Assembly (NCBI GenBank): GCA_964346395.1
Contig: CAYFUT010000100.1
Span: 1-6,690 of the forward strand
Length of the DNA stretch: 6,690 nt
Origin: CAYFUT01 sp964346395
GTDB taxonomy: Bacteria; Bacillota; Halanaerobiia; Halobacteroidales; Halobacteroidaceae
Direction of reading: 5' to 3'
In this document: positions 4,307 to 6,690 of the stretch, in pieces
Layout: the number at the start of each line of letters is the position of its first letter
Numbering within the stretch: the stretch's first letter is position 1
Notes under the pieces: generated by a model
Seen by the model: the letters and a program-made list of their open reading frames with translations, nothing else
What the model was told of the DNA's origin: nothing
Databases searched by the model: none
Translations under genes and position numbers: made by a program

Positions 4307-6586
4307 CTAATCTAAGTCAATTATTTTTTCTTCCTGTAAAGTATAACAAGTCTCTTGTACTTTAAGCGGAACTAGATTCTCTTTATCTCCCAAGGTTTTA
4401 ATTTTTAATTTATCCCTGGTAATCTTGATTGCTAACTCCTGACCGTTCCAAATAATAGAAAACTCAAGCTCTTCCCAAACCGGCGGCAGCTGCGGATTTA
4501 ACTCAATTTGATCTTTCTTTACCCGTAACCCAGCAAATCCATTGACTACTGCCTGCCAGAGGCCGCCTAAACAGGCCGCATGCAATCCCGCTTCACTACC
4601 ACCTACGGTTAAATCTACTTCACTGCTCATCTGAAAATAATCATAAGCTTTATCCACTTCTCCCATTTCCACCGCTACAATGGCATGAATAGAAGGACTC
4701 AACGATGAATCATGCATCGTCTTTGGTTCGTATAACTTCCAGGCAGCTTTCCGTTCCTCATAGTCAAACTGATCACTTAATAAATACTGGAGCATAATTA
4801 CATCCGGCTGTTTTAAAGCTTGACTCTGATTAACCTGCTCCCAGCTCATTACATCCGGCAGCGGTACCTCTTGTTTTTTAGCCTGTTTTATTTTTTCATC
4901 CACGTTATCATCAGCAAAAAAACCTTCGTACTGAATATATAACTTTTCTTTTTCATCATAGTTGATAAACATTTTTTCAGCAATTTCCTGCCACCGATCT
5001 AATTCATTCTCAACCAAACTTAATTTTTCCGCTAATTGGCTCCAAACTTCCGGGTGTTCTTTCTTTATTTTCTGCGCTAACTCCAGCGTCCTATCTAACT
5101 GCCATTTTACCAGCATATTAGTATATACGTCATTGTCCACATGTTCGCTATATTCATCTGGTCCTAGAACATCCCTGATTTCATACCGCTCTCTAGACTC
5201 ATTGTACTCAACTCTACTGGCCCAAAACCGAGAGGTTGACAGTAAAATTTCTAACCCGTAATCGAGCAAAAACTCTTGATCTCCAGTAACTCGATAATAG
5301 TGGTCAACAGCATAGGCTATATCAGCTGTAATATGCTGCTCGATTTCCCCACACCAGATTCTAATCGGCTCACCAGTTTCAATATCCAGTCCACCCCACT
5401 TAGGAGTTGTTTCTTCTCCCGTCCGGGCACTTTCCCAGGCATACTGTGCTCCTTCATAGCCATTATCAGCAGCCTTTTTTCTAGCTCCCTCCAGGGTATG
5501 ATATCTATAGTTCAGTAAACTCTTAGCTATTTCCGGATAATTATAAATAAAGAACGGCAAATTAAAGATTTCATTATCCCAAAAGACATGTCCTCTATAA
5601 CCTTCTCCAGCCAATCCCTTCGCTGCAATACTGACCTGATCATCTGATTTATTAGCCATCTGTAATTGCTGGAAAACAGCAAACCGGACAGCCAGCTGGT
5701 CGAAAGTTGGCCCGGCTATCTTTACATCTGCCTGCTGCCAGTCCCGGTGCCAGACTTGGCTGTGTTCTGACTCTAATTTATCATATCCAGCCGCCGCTGC
5801 TTCTTGCACAGCAGCAATTGCCTCTTGTTTAGGAGCTGTCTCTTCCCGGCTAGTATAGATACCGCTTAATTTTTCTAAGGTTATTTCCTGGCCTGCTTCT
5901 ACCTCTCCGGTGAGACAGTAATTAATCTGCCGGCGGGCAATTTTATATTCTTCCGTAAACCCTTCAGTATTTAGATTATGAGCAACTGCTAAGGCAACAT
6001 CAATAGCTGACTCCTGCGTGCGCTGAACTAAATAAACCCCACTTTCCTCCTTGAGAGCACACTTTTCTTGCTCAATAAAATGCTGAGTGCCCGAATTAGT
6101 AACTTGCCCATCAAGCTTAGAAGTTAGCTTTACTGTTCCTGAATAATTCTTCGGTTCCAACGCTAATTTTAAACCTAATTTATGCTGGTCAGCTCGAGAA
6201 ACAAACCGCTTAAATCTTATATCAGTTATTTTCCCCTGCGGACTCTTCCACTTTACCATCCGCTGTAAAGTTCCTTGCTTTAAATTAAGTACCCGCTGAT
6301 AATCCAGAATCTCCCCGGTTTTTAAATCAAACCGCTCCCCAGCTAATTCTACCTCTGCCGCCGTCCAGTTAGCTACTTTCGGCAGTTCTGTTACTTCCTC
6401 TGGAGCCTGATCATAAGTTCCGGCAATAAAAGTACCAGGATTGCTTTCTGCATACTCTTCTTCTAAACTTCCCCGTGTCCCTAAATAACCATTACCTAAA
6501 GTAAAAATAGTTTCATAATGCTGTAAATATTCAGGATTAAATTCTGGTTCGATAATTTTCCATTGACTAGCGTTTACTTTGTTCAT
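4307..6586 (-). CDS. GH65 family disaccharide phosphorylase (kojibiose/glucosylglycerol/trehalose phosphorylase group)
   Basis: A cytoplasmic, inverting phosphorylase of glycoside hydrolase family 65, which splits an alpha-glucoside with phosphate to give beta-glucose 1-phosphate. It has 759 residues with the start chosen here, typical for the family. An N-terminal beta-sandwich (about 5-265; early signature FTLGNGYLGTRGS) is followed by an (alpha/alpha)6 barrel (about 295-675) and a small C-terminal beta domain (about 685-735). Active-site landmarks: VFWDNEIF (Trp336-Glu339), the loop WESARTGEETTPKWGG (about 384-399), GPDEYSEH with the catalytic acid Glu478, KQPDV (592-596, Lys-Gln typical of GH65), HDSSLSPS (from His625) and GGSEAGLHAACLGGLW (from 662), which helps bind phosphate. 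The ETTPKW loop reminds me of kojibiose and glucosylglycerol phosphorylases rather than maltose phosphorylase, but the substrate cannot be fixed by eye. The start is ATG 6586 with GGAGG 8 nt upstream, not TTG 6610. A strong terminator follows, so no beta-phosphoglucomutase gene is co-transcribed downstream. Confidence 0.92.
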   Translation of the reverse strand: MNKVNASQWKIIEPEFNPEYLQHYETIFTLGNGYLGTRGSLEEEYAESNPGTFIAGTYDQAPEEVTELPKVANWTAAEVELAGERFDLKTGEILDYQRVLNLKQGTLQRMVKWKSPQGKITDIRFKRFVSRADQHKLGLKLALEPKNYSGTVKLTSKLDGQVTNSGTQHFIEQEKCALKEESGVYLVQRTQESAIDVALAVAHNLNTEGFTEEYKIARRQINYCLTGEVEAGQEITLEKLSGIYTSREETAPKQEAIAAVQEAAAAGYDKLESEHSQVWHRDWQQADVKIAGPTFDQLAVRFAVFQQLQMANKSDDQVSIAAKGLAGEGYRGHVFWDNEIFNLPFFIYNYPEIAKSLLNYRYHTLEGARKKAADNGYEGAQYAWESARTGEETTPKWGGLDIETGEPIRIWCGEIEQHITADIAYAVDHYYRVTGDQEFLLDYGLEILLSTSRFWASRVEYNESRERYEIRDVLGPDEYSEHVDNDVYTNMLVKWQLDRTLELAQKIKKEHPEVWSQLAEKLSLVENELDRWQEIAEKMFINYDEKEKLYIQYEGFFADDNVDEKIKQAKKQEVPLPDVMSWEQVNQSQALKQPDVIMLQYLLSDQFDYEERKAAWKLYEPKTMHDSSLSPSIHAIVAVEMGEVDKAYDYFQMSSEVDLTVGGSEAGLHAACLGGLWQAVVNGFAGLRVKKDQIELNPQLPPVWEELEFSIIWNGQELAIKITRDKLKIKTLGDKENLVPLKVQETCYTLQEEKIIDLD

Positions 6587-6593
6587 AACCAAT

Positions 6594-6600
6594 CCCTCCA
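6594..6600 (-). promoter_or_regulatory. Ribosome binding site fixing the GH65 start
   Basis: The minus strand reads TGGAGGG, with the SD ending 8 nt before ATG 6586. The open frame continues back to TTG 6610, but this SD lies inside that extension and TTG 6610 is preceded only by AT-rich sequence. Confidence 0.8.
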
Positions 6601-6611
6601 CTGATAACAAA

Positions 6612-6617
6612 ATTATA
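6612..6617 (-). promoter_or_regulatory. Possible -10 element of the GH65 gene
   Basis: A perfect TATAAT on the minus strand would place the transcript start near 6605 and leave a leader of about 20 nt containing the SD. No convincing -35 was found 16-18 nt upstream, so the gene may need an activator or this may be chance in AT-rich DNA. Confidence 0.3.
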
Positions 6618-6650
6618 TTACCTAACTATAGACACTAATTTAAACTGAAT

Positions 6651-6675
6651 CTTAGTAACTTAAAAACTTACTGAG
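6651..6675. repeat. Imperfect 11-bp palindrome upstream of the GH65 gene
   Basis: Minus-strand arms CTCAGTAAGTT and AAGTTACTAAG pair at 9 of 11 positions around a TTT centre. It lies about 35-60 bp upstream of the possible -10, where an activator or repressor could bind. It could also be a weak stem at the end of an upstream transcript. AT-rich sequence makes chance palindromes common. Confidence 0.25.
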
Positions 6676-6690
6676 GTTGAAACTGAGCGA

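Noticed and set aside
4962..5518. Two plus-strand open frames (4962-5261 and 5276-5518)
   Set aside because: Both lie inside the GH65 gene on the opposite strand, whose motifs are continuous through this region.

Overview
The window looks like chromosomal DNA of a low-GC, endospore-forming Firmicute. Every supported gene lies on the minus strand, and each has a Bacillus/Clostridium-type Shine-Dalgarno (SD) sequence 7-8 nt (5 nt in one case) before its start. Two genes point to sporulation: a GerW/YtfJ-family protein and a cysteine-rich coat-like protein. A GH65 sugar phosphorylase next to these would suit an anaerobic fermenter, possibly of the Halanaerobiales. That placement is a weak inference from gene flavour, not from a marker gene.

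Layout in the direction of transcription (high to low coordinates). At 6586-4307 is a GH65 disaccharide phosphorylase, preceded by a short AT-rich upstream region with a possible -10 and an imperfect palindrome. It is closed by a very strong intrinsic terminator with a 16-bp perfect stem (4277-4232). About 150 nt without a coding gene follows, with a second, weak terminator-like hairpin. A promoter that fits both a sigma-A and a late mother-cell (sigma-K-like) pattern then drives a 95-residue protein with 12 cysteines (4025-3738), followed by an unusual G10-tract hairpin terminator. Next comes a tight same-strand series: gerW/ytfJ (3632-3342), pgeF (3286-2477), an OmpR/PhoB-type response regulator (2463-1765) and a membrane sensor kinase (1752 to beyond base 1). 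The last three genes are separated by only 12-13 nt and are almost certainly one transcript.

For three genes the longest open frame gives the wrong start. An internal start with a well-placed SD is preferred for the GH65 gene (6586 rather than 6610), gerW/ytfJ (3632 rather than 3665) and pgeF (3286 rather than 3295).

How the genes may work together: the downstream operon combines a spore protein, a peptidoglycan-editing/purine-salvage enzyme and a two-component system of the PhoB-PhoR/PnpS or WalR-WalK class, which suggests an envelope or phosphate theme. The cysteine-rich protein is the least familiar element. Its cysteine spacing and final strand resemble, from memory, the C-terminal part of CotY/CotZ/ExsY coat and exosporium proteins, and its promoter fits late mother-cell expression. 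No mobile element, CRISPR array, tRNA or rRNA was seen.
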